25,526 nt of DNA from Muribaculaceae bacterium (GTDB lineage: Bacteria > Bacteroidota > Bacteroidia > Bacteroidales > Muribaculaceae). Shown piece by piece: positions 15,482 through 23,623 of this stretch (position 1 is the first letter of the stretch; the number at the start of each line of letters is the position of its first letter). The DNA is taken from positions 1-25,526 of the forward strand of contig VSPW01000004.1 of NCBI GenBank assembly GCA_009775535.1. Reading direction: 5' to 3'. The notes under the pieces are model-generated. The model was not told where the DNA came from. It searched no databases and saw only the letters and a list, made by a program, of their open reading frames with translations. A program made the translations under genes and the position numbers.

Positions 15482-16513
15482 TCAGAAACGTATCACCAAC
15501 TCCACAACAACCTTGTCACCCTCTCCCTTGGGCTCTTGCACACCGCTATGGAAAAAATTTTTTTCATAGTTAACACGGATGTCGGCATGGAGATTATTGT
15601 GGACATAACTCAATGTAGAACCAAGGGTCACACGATTACGAGCAGGGTCGGTGGTATATAACAGTCTGGTCTCACTGTCGCATACACCGGAACTGTGGTC
15701 CATTAATCCATCGTATCGGCACTGCACTGACATCCGGTTCATAAACCCCAGTTTTACCGGGAAATGATAGTCGGCAAATAAATTCCAGGCGTGGCAAGTA
15801 GCATGCGCACTATTTGTATAGTGCTTGTTCATGTACTCTCCTTCTACAATCCAGCGTCCAGCCGACCACGACACACACCCTTCCAACAAGTTGACACGCA
15901 CCGAATCTGGTGACAATGTCTGAGCCCCGGCCTCTATCTTGACATTTCCCAGACGGTATACGACCTTTCCTGCATAAGCCATCGACTTGTTCCACGAATC
16001 ATGATCAGAAATGGAAGTCGGGTTAAATGCCCCGACCTCAAAAGTCAGCGGCACTTTAGGCAATGTATATGTCAACTTTGCGCCGACTGCCCGCACATTG
16101 CACACCTGCTTCCCTATGAATGAACGGTTTGCAAAATAATAGGCATCTGGCCCACGGAACGGATCAACACCAAATGGCATACGGAACTGACCGGCCTGTA
16201 TGGCCAGGCCGTTGGCTAACTGCAAACGCCCCCATGCGTCAAGTATCTTTATCTTGCCACGGTCACATAGGTCTGTATTAAAGAAATAGTCTATAACCGG
16301 AGCTATTTTGCCTTTCACCGACAGCCTGGCATTACGCACCTGGAAACGGCTCTCCCCACTGCCTGTCTCCATCTCCCACCGTGTACGCAGTGTACCATTT
16401 ACCGCGGGTCGGTATGTGAATTGTTCCTGTGGTGTTGCCTCTTCGGCCATTGATACAACCGGAAACGTTAAAGCCAATATGGCCATTGATATTATGAATC
16501 TCAACTTGTCCAT
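15482..16513 (-). CDS. Outer-membrane porin, phosphate-selective porin O/P family
   Basis: A 343-residue protein with a signal peptide (about residues 1-23, ending SMAEE) and alternating beta strands throughout, finishing with the aromatic C-terminal residue (VVVELVIRF) needed for insertion of beta-barrels by the BAM machinery. RNARLSVKGKIAPVIDYFFN followed by ILDAWGRLQL and IQAGQFRMPFGVDPF is the typical signature of the Porin_O_P family. Characterised members are trimeric anion channels; in Bacteroidales the substrate is usually unknown, so phosphate should not be assumed. It is somewhat shorter than Pseudomonas OprP. It starts 38 bases after mltG with no terminator between, so it may be the last gene of the priA-bcp-mltG group. 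Confidence 0.88.
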   Translation of the reverse strand: MDKLRFIISMAILALTFPVVSMAEEATPQEQFTYRPAVNGTLRTRWEMETGSGESRFQVRNARLSVKGKIAPVIDYFFNTDLCDRGKIKILDAWGRLQLANGLAIQAGQFRMPFGVDPFRGPDAYYFANRSFIGKQVCNVRAVGAKLTYTLPKVPLTFEVGAFNPTSISDHDSWNKSMAYAGKVVYRLGNVKIEAGAQTLSPDSVRVNLLEGCVSWSAGRWIVEGEYMNKHYTNSAHATCHAWNLFADYHFPVKLGFMNRMSVQCRYDGLMDHSSGVCDSETRLLYTTDPARNRVTLGSTLSYVHNNLHADIRVNYEKNFFHSGVQEPKGEGDKVVVELVIRF

Positions 16514-16551
16514 TTATAATGTGATGATTGGTTTTATGTCTGTCTAGGAAT

Positions 16552-17616
16552 CTATTTTATTCCGCGGCGGTCAAGCGCTGCCTGATACCGCCGCGCGTTT
16601 TCAAGATGCCTGGCATAGGATGATGTGAAGTTGTGGTATCCCGAAAAATCCTCGCGGGCACACATATAAAGATTGTCTGTAGCGGGAGCGTCGAGCACAG
16701 CATCAATGGCCGATAATTCAGGTATACGTATAGGCCCTGGTGGAAGTCCGGCAATCCGGTATGTATTATATGGTGACTCCACCGCAAGATGACGGCCTGT
16801 GATACGCCTCAATGAAAAATCGCCTATAGCATACTTCACTGTAGGGTCGGCCTGAAGTTTCATGCCTTTCTTCAATCGGTTTAGATACAAAGCCGCCACT
16901 TTGGGACGTTCATCAGCCTTTACGGTCTCCTCCTCTACAATCGAAGCCACCGTGGCGACTTGTACCGGCGTAAGCCCCTTGGTCTCTGCCTTTTTCTGCC
17001 TTTCAGGCGTCCACACACTATTTCGGTGCGCCACCAGCAAGTCCACGATATCACTTGCCGGAGCTGTCCAATAGAACTCATATGTATCTGGGACAAATGC
17101 CGCAGGATATTCCGCCTTGCTGTAAGCGTCAGACAATTCTTCCGTCAACGCGGCCATGAATCCGGCACTGTCAGCCTCCATCACACGCCCTACCCTTGCT
17201 GCAAGCTGTGACATCAGCCTGATATTGTTGAAAGTCAGCCTTACTGGTGTCTGACGTCCCTGCAATATCATGCGTGCGGCACTTACTGCGCTCATGCCAG
17301 GATCTATCACATAACTGCCATGCGAACGTGTGGGTGTGCCATCCATCTTCTTCCATAGCATATACACCCTGCCGCCATATCCTGCACCTGTACTAGATTC
17401 AAGTATGCCACGAATATCCTCGCCAGAAGCCCCGCTGGGAATGTATATCCTCACAGGCTCTTCCGCACTGAACGGCATTGATACATAACGCCATACCATG
17501 TACCCACCCACAGCAAGCACAAGGCACAAGACGCCCACTCCGGCAAGCATCCATGACAAGACACGCCGGCGGCGCATGTTCTGCGTACCGCCACCGTCAG
17601 AGTATCTGTGCTGCAT
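16552..17616 (-). CDS. mltG: Endolytic peptidoglycan transglycosylase MltG
   Basis: A 354-residue YceG/MltG-family protein. A basic N-terminus (MRRRRVLSW) precedes one membrane helix (about residues 22-42), followed by the periplasmic part with a LysM-like subdomain and the catalytic domain. The catalytic Glu is in VASIVEEETVKADERPKVAA (about residue 225), and QADPTVKYA and YNTYRIAGLPPGPI are family hallmarks. MltG cuts growing glycan strands at the inner membrane and so sets their length. The first ATG (17616) lies inside the end of bcp and gives a 20-base overlap; an internal Met 13 codons later (17577) would avoid the overlap and still keep the basic stretch and helix, so the start is uncertain. 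Confidence 0.93.
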   Translation of the reverse strand: MQHRYSDGGGTQNMRRRRVLSWMLAGVGVLCLVLAVGGYMVWRYVSMPFSAEEPVRIYIPSGASGEDIRGILESSTGAGYGGRVYMLWKKMDGTPTRSHGSYVIDPGMSAVSAARMILQGRQTPVRLTFNNIRLMSQLAARVGRVMEADSAGFMAALTEELSDAYSKAEYPAAFVPDTYEFYWTAPASDIVDLLVAHRNSVWTPERQKKAETKGLTPVQVATVASIVEEETVKADERPKVAALYLNRLKKGMKLQADPTVKYAIGDFSLRRITGRHLAVESPYNTYRIAGLPPGPIRIPELSAIDAVLDAPATDNLYMCAREDFSGYHNFTSSYARHLENARRYQAALDRRGIK

Positions 17617-18043
17617 GCTCCTTGGTCTTGATTTCCTTCGGGGTGAACACCTTCTCTATTATCCCGTCAGGCGAAATTATAAATGTGGTACGGAATGTAC
17701 CCATATATTTACGCCCATACATGGACTTTTCACCCCACACACCCATTTTTTCCACCAACTTATGATCAACGTCGGCTATAAGCGGGAACGGGAGGCTGTT
17801 TTTTTCAATGAACCGCTGATGCGACTTAGCGGAATCGACACTGACCCCCACTACTTCATATCCGGCCTCACGCAGCTCACTGTAGCTGTCGCGTAAGCTA
17901 CAAGCCTCGGCTGTACAGCCCGATGTACTATCCTTTGGATAAAAATAAAGCACCAGCTTGCGGCCGGCATAGTCGCTCAACTTGATTTCATGCCCGTCCT
18001 GGTCATATCCCAGAACCTCCGGGGCGCGGTCTCCAACTTTCAT
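17597..18043 (-). CDS. bcp: Thiol peroxidase of the Bcp/PrxQ type
   Basis: A 148-residue peroxiredoxin. The peroxidatic cysteine C43 is in DSTSGCTAEACSLRD and the second cysteine five residues later (C48) is the resolving cysteine, as in atypical two-cysteine Bcp enzymes. It reduces hydrogen peroxide and organic hydroperoxides with electrons from thioredoxin in the cytoplasm. Length is a little short at the C-terminus but the fold's strands (KLVLYFYPKDS, TFIISPDGIIEKVF) are complete. It starts 38 bases after priA and its end overlaps the annotated mltG start, consistent with one transcript. Confidence 0.96.
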   Translation of the reverse strand: MKVGDRAPEVLGYDQDGHEIKLSDYAGRKLVLYFYPKDSTSGCTAEACSLRDSYSELREAGYEVVGVSVDSAKSHQRFIEKNSLPFPLIADVDHKLVEKMGVWGEKSMYGRKYMGTFRTTFIISPDGIIEKVFTPKEIKTKEHAAQIL

Positions 18044-18081
18044 AATATCTGAGTATTTATATTTTAATTACATTCAAAATC

Positions 18082-20553
18082 CTAATAAGGGTCTACATCG
18101 TAATGCACAACCGTACCCTTAAATCCTGACAAAGCCGACATCCGCACATAAAGGTCAAGCAATATGCCTTTGACCTTCTTCATCGATGCATTTGTCTCAA
18201 CCTTGAGCATTATTTTCCTGATATACAAAGACTGCACCCTTGCAACCATAGGCTCGTCAGGACCGCTCACGCGCGAACCAAACAATATACGCATCTCATT
18301 TGCATAACGGGCCGCTATATCGACCAGCGCATCACACTGGCGGTGGCGCAAGTATATATATATAACACGTGTGAATGGCGGATAGTTAAACAGCCTGCGC
18401 TCCTCTATCTCACGGCTATAGTAGCTCCGGTAATCGTGAGCACATATATCGGCCATGACAGGCAATTCCGGCTGGTAGGTCTGCAAAAGCACCTTGCCTA
18501 CCGTATTCCTGCGTCCAGCGCGTCCAGCCACCTGTTCCAGCATATTGAAGGCACGCTCCGATGACCGGAAATCAGGGAAATTGATTATATGGTCGGCATT
18601 CAATATGCCCACAACACTGACATCGCCGAAATCAAGCCCTTTGGTGACCATCTGTGTGCCTACCAATATATCGGCCTTGTGGGCAGAAAAGTCATCTATT
18701 ATCGAACCATATGCCTCCTTGCTCCGTGTGGTATCAAGATCCATCCGCAAAATCCGCCGGCCATGGAATATACGTTCTACTTCATCCTCAACACGCTCCG
18801 TCCCGTAGCCCACAATCTCAATCTCAGGCTCACGGCACACCGGACATACAGTGGGTATCTGGTATGTGGCACCACAGTAATGGCACACAAGTCGGTTTGT
18901 GTGCCGGTGGTATGTAAGCGACACATCGCAATTCTCACACTTAGGCACAAATGCACAGGCCTTGCACCTTGCAAACGGCGCATATCCACGCCTGTTATGG
19001 AAAAAGATCACCTGCCCACCACGGTCAAGGGCTTCACGGGCTGCAGCAACTGTCGCCATGGAAAATGTTCCGTCAACCTGCAATCGCTTCCTTGCCAACT
19101 TCATGTCGACCACTTCTACCTCAGGTAACTTCACATCACCATAACGCTCCATAAGACTGACAAGCCCATATCGTCCAGACTCCGCCTTGTAATAAGTCTC
19201 CACCGATGGGGTAGCACTGCCTAGCACGACTTTTGCCCCATGCATAGACGCAAGGACCATGGATGCATCACGGGCATTATATCGCGGAGCAGGGTCAAAC
19301 TGCTTGTAGCTTGACTCATGCTCCTCATCAACAATCACAAGCCCAAGCCCGGAAAACGGCAGGAATATCGAAGACCGAGCACCCACAACCACACATGGTT
19401 CATGACTGCCAAGCATACGCCTCCATATTTCCACCCGTTCCGCATCGCTGAACTTTGAATGGTATATCACCACCCTATCTCCAAACACACGCTGCAGCCT
19501 TCTTGTGAGCTGTGTGGTCAAGGCAATCTCAGGCACAAGATAAAGCACCTGCCTGCCCTGCCTCAGTACATAGTCAGCCAAATGTATGTATATCTCCGTC
19601 TTACCACTCGATGTCACACCATGTAACAACGTTATGGCATGGTCCATTAAAGATTTATGGATCCCGTCAAGGGCTTCGGCCTGAGCACCGGAAAGCTCTG
19701 GAAGATCAGGACTAAGCACACCCGTGTGCTTAAAACGGCTTACCTCTTTTTTGTAGACCTCAACCACACCCTTTTTCTCAAGGGCGGATATAACCGGCGC
19801 AGTCACACCTGATTTCTCCAAGAGATCACTTTTCTTCACCTCCGACAGTTCCTGTCCACGGCGATTAAACCCGCTGAGCTGCAAAAGCGTCATAAAGGCC
19901 AACTGCTGCTTAGGGGCACTCCCTATTGTAGAAAACGCATCACGCATTGCCTCTGGATTGTCCTTAGGCATAGATATGCGCACATAACTTTCTGTCAGAG
20001 TGCGGTAGCGCTCAACTAGCTTTTCGGCAACGGCCACTATCCCCTTGTCGATCAAACGCGACAACAGCGCCTCCATATTACGGAAACCTGTACGCTTACC
20101 AATCTGTCCGGCCGACATACGCCCCTCGCTTTCCAGCAAAGCCACCACCATAAGTTCCCTCTCTCCAAGGGACGCCCTTTCGTCCGGCTCAGCATCGGGA
20201 TTAAGTGTAACCTCTGTCTCACTCTCCAATTTAAGTCCTGCAGGTACAGCAGCCTTATACACATCACCTATCGAAGAAAGGTAATAATCGCTTATCCACT
20301 GCCAGAACTTCAACTGCGGGTGTATCACAATCGGTGCATTGTCCAGAACCATGGCAATATCCTTGACTTCATACCCAGTAGGGGCTATAACCGATGTCGA
20401 TGCCACTATACCTGTATAGTATTTCTTACTTCCGAACGGCACTATGACCCTGAATCCTGCCTTTATGCTGGCATATTCATCTGGAACACGGTATGTGAAA
20501 GTGGCGTTTAGCGGCAACGGCAAAATCACATCTGCATATAGGGCTGTCGACAT
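18082..20553 (-). CDS. priA: Primosomal replication restart helicase PriA
   Basis: An 823-residue full-length PriA. The N-terminal ~110 residues are the DNA 3'-end-binding domain. The helicase core has Walker A (GVTSSGKTEIY, about residue 310) and DEEH (VIVDEEHESSYKQ, about 409). The zinc-binding cysteines are at about 524-574 (CKAC, CENC, CHYC, CPVC), and the QVAGRAGR motif VI follows. PriA recognises stalled or collapsed forks and reloads the replicative helicase. It is the first gene of a probable priA-bcp-mltG-porin group, with a good promoter 33 bases upstream. dnaB is also in the window but behind another gene, so the two are not co-transcribed. Confidence 0.97.
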   Translation of the reverse strand: MSTALYADVILPLPLNATFTYRVPDEYASIKAGFRVIVPFGSKKYYTGIVASTSVIAPTGYEVKDIAMVLDNAPIVIHPQLKFWQWISDYYLSSIGDVYKAAVPAGLKLESETEVTLNPDAEPDERASLGERELMVVALLESEGRMSAGQIGKRTGFRNMEALLSRLIDKGIVAVAEKLVERYRTLTESYVRISMPKDNPEAMRDAFSTIGSAPKQQLAFMTLLQLSGFNRRGQELSEVKKSDLLEKSGVTAPVISALEKKGVVEVYKKEVSRFKHTGVLSPDLPELSGAQAEALDGIHKSLMDHAITLLHGVTSSGKTEIYIHLADYVLRQGRQVLYLVPEIALTTQLTRRLQRVFGDRVVIYHSKFSDAERVEIWRRMLGSHEPCVVVGARSSIFLPFSGLGLVIVDEEHESSYKQFDPAPRYNARDASMVLASMHGAKVVLGSATPSVETYYKAESGRYGLVSLMERYGDVKLPEVEVVDMKLARKRLQVDGTFSMATVAAAREALDRGGQVIFFHNRRGYAPFARCKACAFVPKCENCDVSLTYHRHTNRLVCHYCGATYQIPTVCPVCREPEIEIVGYGTERVEDEVERIFHGRRILRMDLDTTRSKEAYGSIIDDFSAHKADILVGTQMVTKGLDFGDVSVVGILNADHIINFPDFRSSERAFNMLEQVAGRAGRRNTVGKVLLQTYQPELPVMADICAHDYRSYYSREIEERRLFNYPPFTRVIYIYLRHRQCDALVDIAARYANEMRILFGSRVSGPDEPMVARVQSLYIRKIMLKVETNASMKKVKGILLDLYVRMSALSGFKGTVVHYDVDPY

Positions 20554-20585
20554 ATACGATACTTGTGGAATCTTTATTATGACTA

Positions 20586-20616
20586 CAAAATTAGCAATAA
20601 TATCCCATGTTTCAAC
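20586..20616 (-). promoter_or_regulatory. Promoter of the priA group
   Basis: On the minus strand, GTTG (20616-20613) and TAATTTTG (20593-20586), 19 bases apart, fit the Bacteroidetes -33/-7 promoter. The start site would be near 20579, about 26 bases before the priA ATG. Confidence 0.6.
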
Positions 20617-20619
20617 GAA

Positions 20620-20652
20620 GCCGGGTGCAATTCTTTGCAGATTGCACCCGGC
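20620..20652 (-). terminator. Hairpin after the LRR gene
   Basis: A perfect 12-bp stem (GCCGGGTGCAAT / ATTGCACCCGGC) with a 9-base loop, 74 bases beyond the LRR gene stop and directly upstream of the priA promoter. No clear T tract. Confidence 0.7.
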
Positions 20653-20725
20653 CCGGTCTATGCCTCAGAGAGGCGGGGGAAAGTCACTGTATTGTATATC
20701 CTTATCTCCTACTGCGGGAAAACCA

Positions 20726-21784
20726 TTAAGGATTCCACTGACAGGCAATCATGTTTAGGTTGTTGCATCCGATTGTACGGAGATCGGTGATCATGTTGTA
20801 ACGGCAGTTGATATAGGTCAAGGCCGAGTCGAACGACACATCAAGCAACTGTAGCTGGTTGTTATTGCACAGCAGGCGCTGCAGGAAAGTCTGATTGCTT
20901 AGTGTCAACTGAGTAAGGTCGTTGTACGAGCAGTCGACAAACAGCAGGTTCTGGCAACCTGTCACATCAAGGGTAGTAAGGTCATTGTATGAACATACTA
21001 GGTCAAGAAGGTTACGGCAGTCGCGGACGCCGAGGGTCTGCATGTTGTTGCCGCTGCATACAAATGTACTGAGTCGAGGAAGACCGGAAATGATCATCGT
21101 GGTAAGTCGGTTGTCATCCACATTTAGATTGGAAAGGTTCTCCACTCCGAACAGATTGAGGCTTGTAAGCTTGTTATAGCCACAATATAGGTTCTTAAGT
21201 CCCGTACATCCGTCCACCTTGAGGTTTTCCAGATGGTTGCCCTGGCAATTAAGCGTCTGAAGTGATACAATACCTGACACATTGAGGTCGACAAGATAGT
21301 TGTTGCTAACATTTACATTCTTGAGCGCACCTGTATTTGCAATTTCAATATCCGTTATGCGATTGTTATTCAGGGACACCTTCTCAAGCGCGATGCAGTT
21401 ATCAAGATTGACTTCCGACAAGCGGTTGCGCGAGGCGTTCAACTGGGTCAACATCTGGTCACCGGCAACGGACAGAGACGTAATCTTATTGCGGGATACA
21501 TCTACCGAACGGAGGTTGTCAAAACCGGAAAGGTCAAGAACGCCGGCAATCTTTTTGTCTTTCCACTTGATTTCGGTGACGTGGCCACCTTCTATGGTTA
21601 CACCTTCCCATGTAGCGGGAGCATTGAGATCCGTGATCTTAAGGGCCTGGGCGTTTGTAGCGTCCTTTTCAGCAGGTTGTGACAAGAAATTTTTCAACTG
21701 CTTAAGTTCGTTCTTGTCAATTCTTTGGGCGAAAACCATCACGCTACTAAGCGCGAGAGTAATAAGTAATACAGCTTTTTTCAT
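20726..21784 (-). CDS. Secreted leucine-rich-repeat protein
   Basis: A 352-residue protein with a signal peptide (about residues 1-20, ending VFAQ). After an ~80-residue N-terminal part come about a dozen 21-residue leucine-rich repeats, of the form L..L.CS.N.L..LDVSGC.NL (for example LVCSYNDLTTLDVTGCQNLL and VDCSYNDLTQLTLSNQTFLQ). The protein ends straight after the last repeat; no type IX secretion tail or lipobox is visible, so it is probably periplasmic or released. Such internalin-like LRR proteins are common in Bacteroidetes and bind proteins or glycans; the partner is unknown. Position-specific Cys and Asn in the repeats form a regular ladder. It is followed by a hairpin and is probably a single-gene unit. 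Confidence 0.92.
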   Translation of the reverse strand: MKKAVLLITLALSSVMVFAQRIDKNELKQLKNFLSQPAEKDATNAQALKITDLNAPATWEGVTIEGGHVTEIKWKDKKIAGVLDLSGFDNLRSVDVSRNKITSLSVAGDQMLTQLNASRNRLSEVNLDNCIALEKVSLNNNRITDIEIANTGALKNVNVSNNYLVDLNVSGIVSLQTLNCQGNHLENLKVDGCTGLKNLYCGYNKLTSLNLFGVENLSNLNVDDNRLTTMIISGLPRLSTFVCSGNNMQTLGVRDCRNLLDLVCSYNDLTTLDVTGCQNLLFVDCSYNDLTQLTLSNQTFLQRLLCNNNQLQLLDVSFDSALTYINCRYNMITDLRTIGCNNLNMIACQWNP

Positions 21785-21877
21785 AATATAAATAGTTGTG
21801 GTTTGAGTTTTTATACTCTACTAACAACCATTTCTGAAAAAAGGTTTTTACCGTTACCTATCTTTTTACCAAAATTT

Positions 21878-21895
21878 TTATGTCCATTGACATAA
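21878..21895 (-). terminator. Possible terminator after dnaB
   Basis: A 7-bp stem (TTATGTC / GACATAA) with a 4-base loop starts 4 bases beyond the dnaB stop and is followed on the minus strand by AAATTTT. Short, so only moderately convincing. Confidence 0.4.
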
Positions 21896-21898
21896 GGC

Positions 21899-23437
21899 TC
21901 AGAATGGAGGGGGCGTGTCGTCAGGCGACAATGAAAAAGCGGCCGTACCTCCCGAAAAAGCGGTAGGCGTACCTGCAAAAGCGTCGTCACTGTTCAACCT
22001 TGACTGCACTGTAGTGCTCTCCATGTCCACACCATCGTTCCAGTTCTCGAAACGTGCGAATTTTGACCGGAAACGCATCTTCACATCATCAACCTTACCG
22101 CTACGGTGTTTTGCCACAATAAATTCGGCAAGCCCCCTTATGTCATTTCCGGAAGCATCCTGATCGGAATGCAGGTAGTATTCGGGGCGGTGGATAAAGC
22201 ATACAATGTCGGCATCCTGCTCTATCGCTCCAGATTCACGGAGGTCGCTAAGCTGTGGACGCTTGCCATCAGTACGCGATTCAACGGCACGGTTGAGCTG
22301 CGAAAGCGCTACAATCGGAATATTAAGCTCTTTTGCAAGCTGCTTAAGCGAACGGGATATCATACTCACTTCCTGCTCTCGGCTACCAAACTTCATTCCG
22401 GACGCATTCATTAGCTGGAGGTAGTCAATTATTATGAACTTCACCTGGTGCTCCCGCACAAGCCTGCGGGCCTTGGTACGCAATTCAAAAATCGACAGGG
22501 ACGGAGTGTCGTCTATATATAATGGCGCACCATTAAGATGCTTTATCCTCGACATCAGCTGATCCCATTCTATCTGCGACAGACGTCCGCTCTTAATCTT
22601 TTCACCCTCTAGTTCACACGTGTTTGATATAAGTCGGTTAACAAGCTGTAGGTTCGACATTTCAAGCGAGAATATGGCCACCGGTGTATTGTATTCCACC
22701 GCCATGTTCTTGGCCATTGACAATACAAAGGCAGTCTTGCCCATCGCCGGACGGGCGGCGATTATTATAAGGTCTGAATTCTGCCACCCGGATGTGAGCT
22801 TATCAAGGTCGTGATAGCCTGATTCAAGCCCGGAAAGTCCTGATTCCCTGTTTGCTGCCGCCTGTATCTGCTCTATGGCCTGACCGATGACAGGATCTAT
22901 CTGCGTGACATCCTTCTTTACATTACGCTGGGATATCTCAAAAAGACGACCTTCCGCTTCCTGAAGCAGGTCGTCGACATCATTACTTTCATCAAAAGCC
23001 TTAGCCTCTATTGCCGATGCAAAAGAGATAAGCTCACGGGCAAGATATTTCTGTGCCACGATGCGGGCATGGTACTCCAGGTGGGCAGACGATGTGACCA
23101 TCATCGTAAGCTCAGAGATATAGGCCATACCGCCTACCTGGGCAAGCGTGCCGTCCAAACGCAACTGCTCAGCAACGGTAAGCATGTCAATAGGACGTTG
23201 TGCCGCACCTAGCGCCTGTATAGCCTCATATATCCTCTGATTATTGGGGTCGTAGAAACTTTCAGGTTTCAATATATCGCAAACTGTGGTATAGGCATCC
23301 TTTTCCAGCATAAGCGCACCAAGTACTGCCTGTTCCAATTCCTGATCCCGCGGCTGTATACGGCCGACCGGATCAGCCGCCTGAGTATATGCAGGACGCT
23401 TGCTTCCCTGCCTGTATGTTCCTTCTGCTTGAGGCAT
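21899..23437 (-). CDS. dnaB: Replicative DNA helicase DnaB
   Basis: A 512-residue DnaB. The N-terminal domain begins after a ~30-residue polar leader (PRDQELEQAVLGALMLEKDA). The RecA-like C-terminal motor has Walker A ARPAMGKTA (about residue 232), VAIFSLEMS, Walker B IIIDYLQLM (about 337), and the RESGAIEQDADIVCFIHRPEYY block, followed by the LIVAKHRSG-type arginine finger region. It forms the hexameric ring that unwinds DNA ahead of the replication fork. The C-terminal ~50 residues are Ser/Thr/Pro-rich and probably disordered, as in other Bacteroidetes DnaBs. No intein is present, and the motor motifs are uninterrupted. Confidence 0.97.
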   Translation of the reverse strand: MPQAEGTYRQGSKRPAYTQAADPVGRIQPRDQELEQAVLGALMLEKDAYTTVCDILKPESFYDPNNQRIYEAIQALGAAQRPIDMLTVAEQLRLDGTLAQVGGMAYISELTMMVTSSAHLEYHARIVAQKYLARELISFASAIEAKAFDESNDVDDLLQEAEGRLFEISQRNVKKDVTQIDPVIGQAIEQIQAAANRESGLSGLESGYHDLDKLTSGWQNSDLIIIAARPAMGKTAFVLSMAKNMAVEYNTPVAIFSLEMSNLQLVNRLISNTCELEGEKIKSGRLSQIEWDQLMSRIKHLNGAPLYIDDTPSLSIFELRTKARRLVREHQVKFIIIDYLQLMNASGMKFGSREQEVSMISRSLKQLAKELNIPIVALSQLNRAVESRTDGKRPQLSDLRESGAIEQDADIVCFIHRPEYYLHSDQDASGNDIRGLAEFIVAKHRSGKVDDVKMRFRSKFARFENWNDGVDMESTTVQSRLNSDDAFAGTPTAFSGGTAAFSLSPDDTPPPF

Positions 23438-23467
23438 ATTACAGTCTTTTTATATTCATTAGAGTTG

Positions 23468-23475
23468 CAAATTTA
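23468..23475 (-). promoter_or_regulatory. -7 promoter element for dnaB
   Basis: Minus-strand TAAATTTG matches TAnnTTTG exactly and would give a start site about 24 bases before the dnaB ATG. No clear -33 TTTG at the usual distance. Confidence 0.5.
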
Positions 23476-23623
23476 CACATTTTCCGCCAATCATACTGTA
23501 AAGCCCATAATATTGTTTTATCAGAATTAAGGCACAAGACATTAACTTTTTGTACACATGATATGTTTTTCTATTATTAGTGAATTTACTGAAAAAAGCA
23601 TACATAATTCAACACTTTTATTT

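Noticed and set aside
18589..19128. 179-codon plus-strand open frame inside priA
   Set aside because: It runs antisense to the conserved helicase and zinc-binding motifs of PriA and shows no domain.
23558..23623. Longer start for the transporter at 23558
   Set aside because: The added 22 residues have no family counterpart that I know of; the ATG at 23624 gives the normal start for the family.
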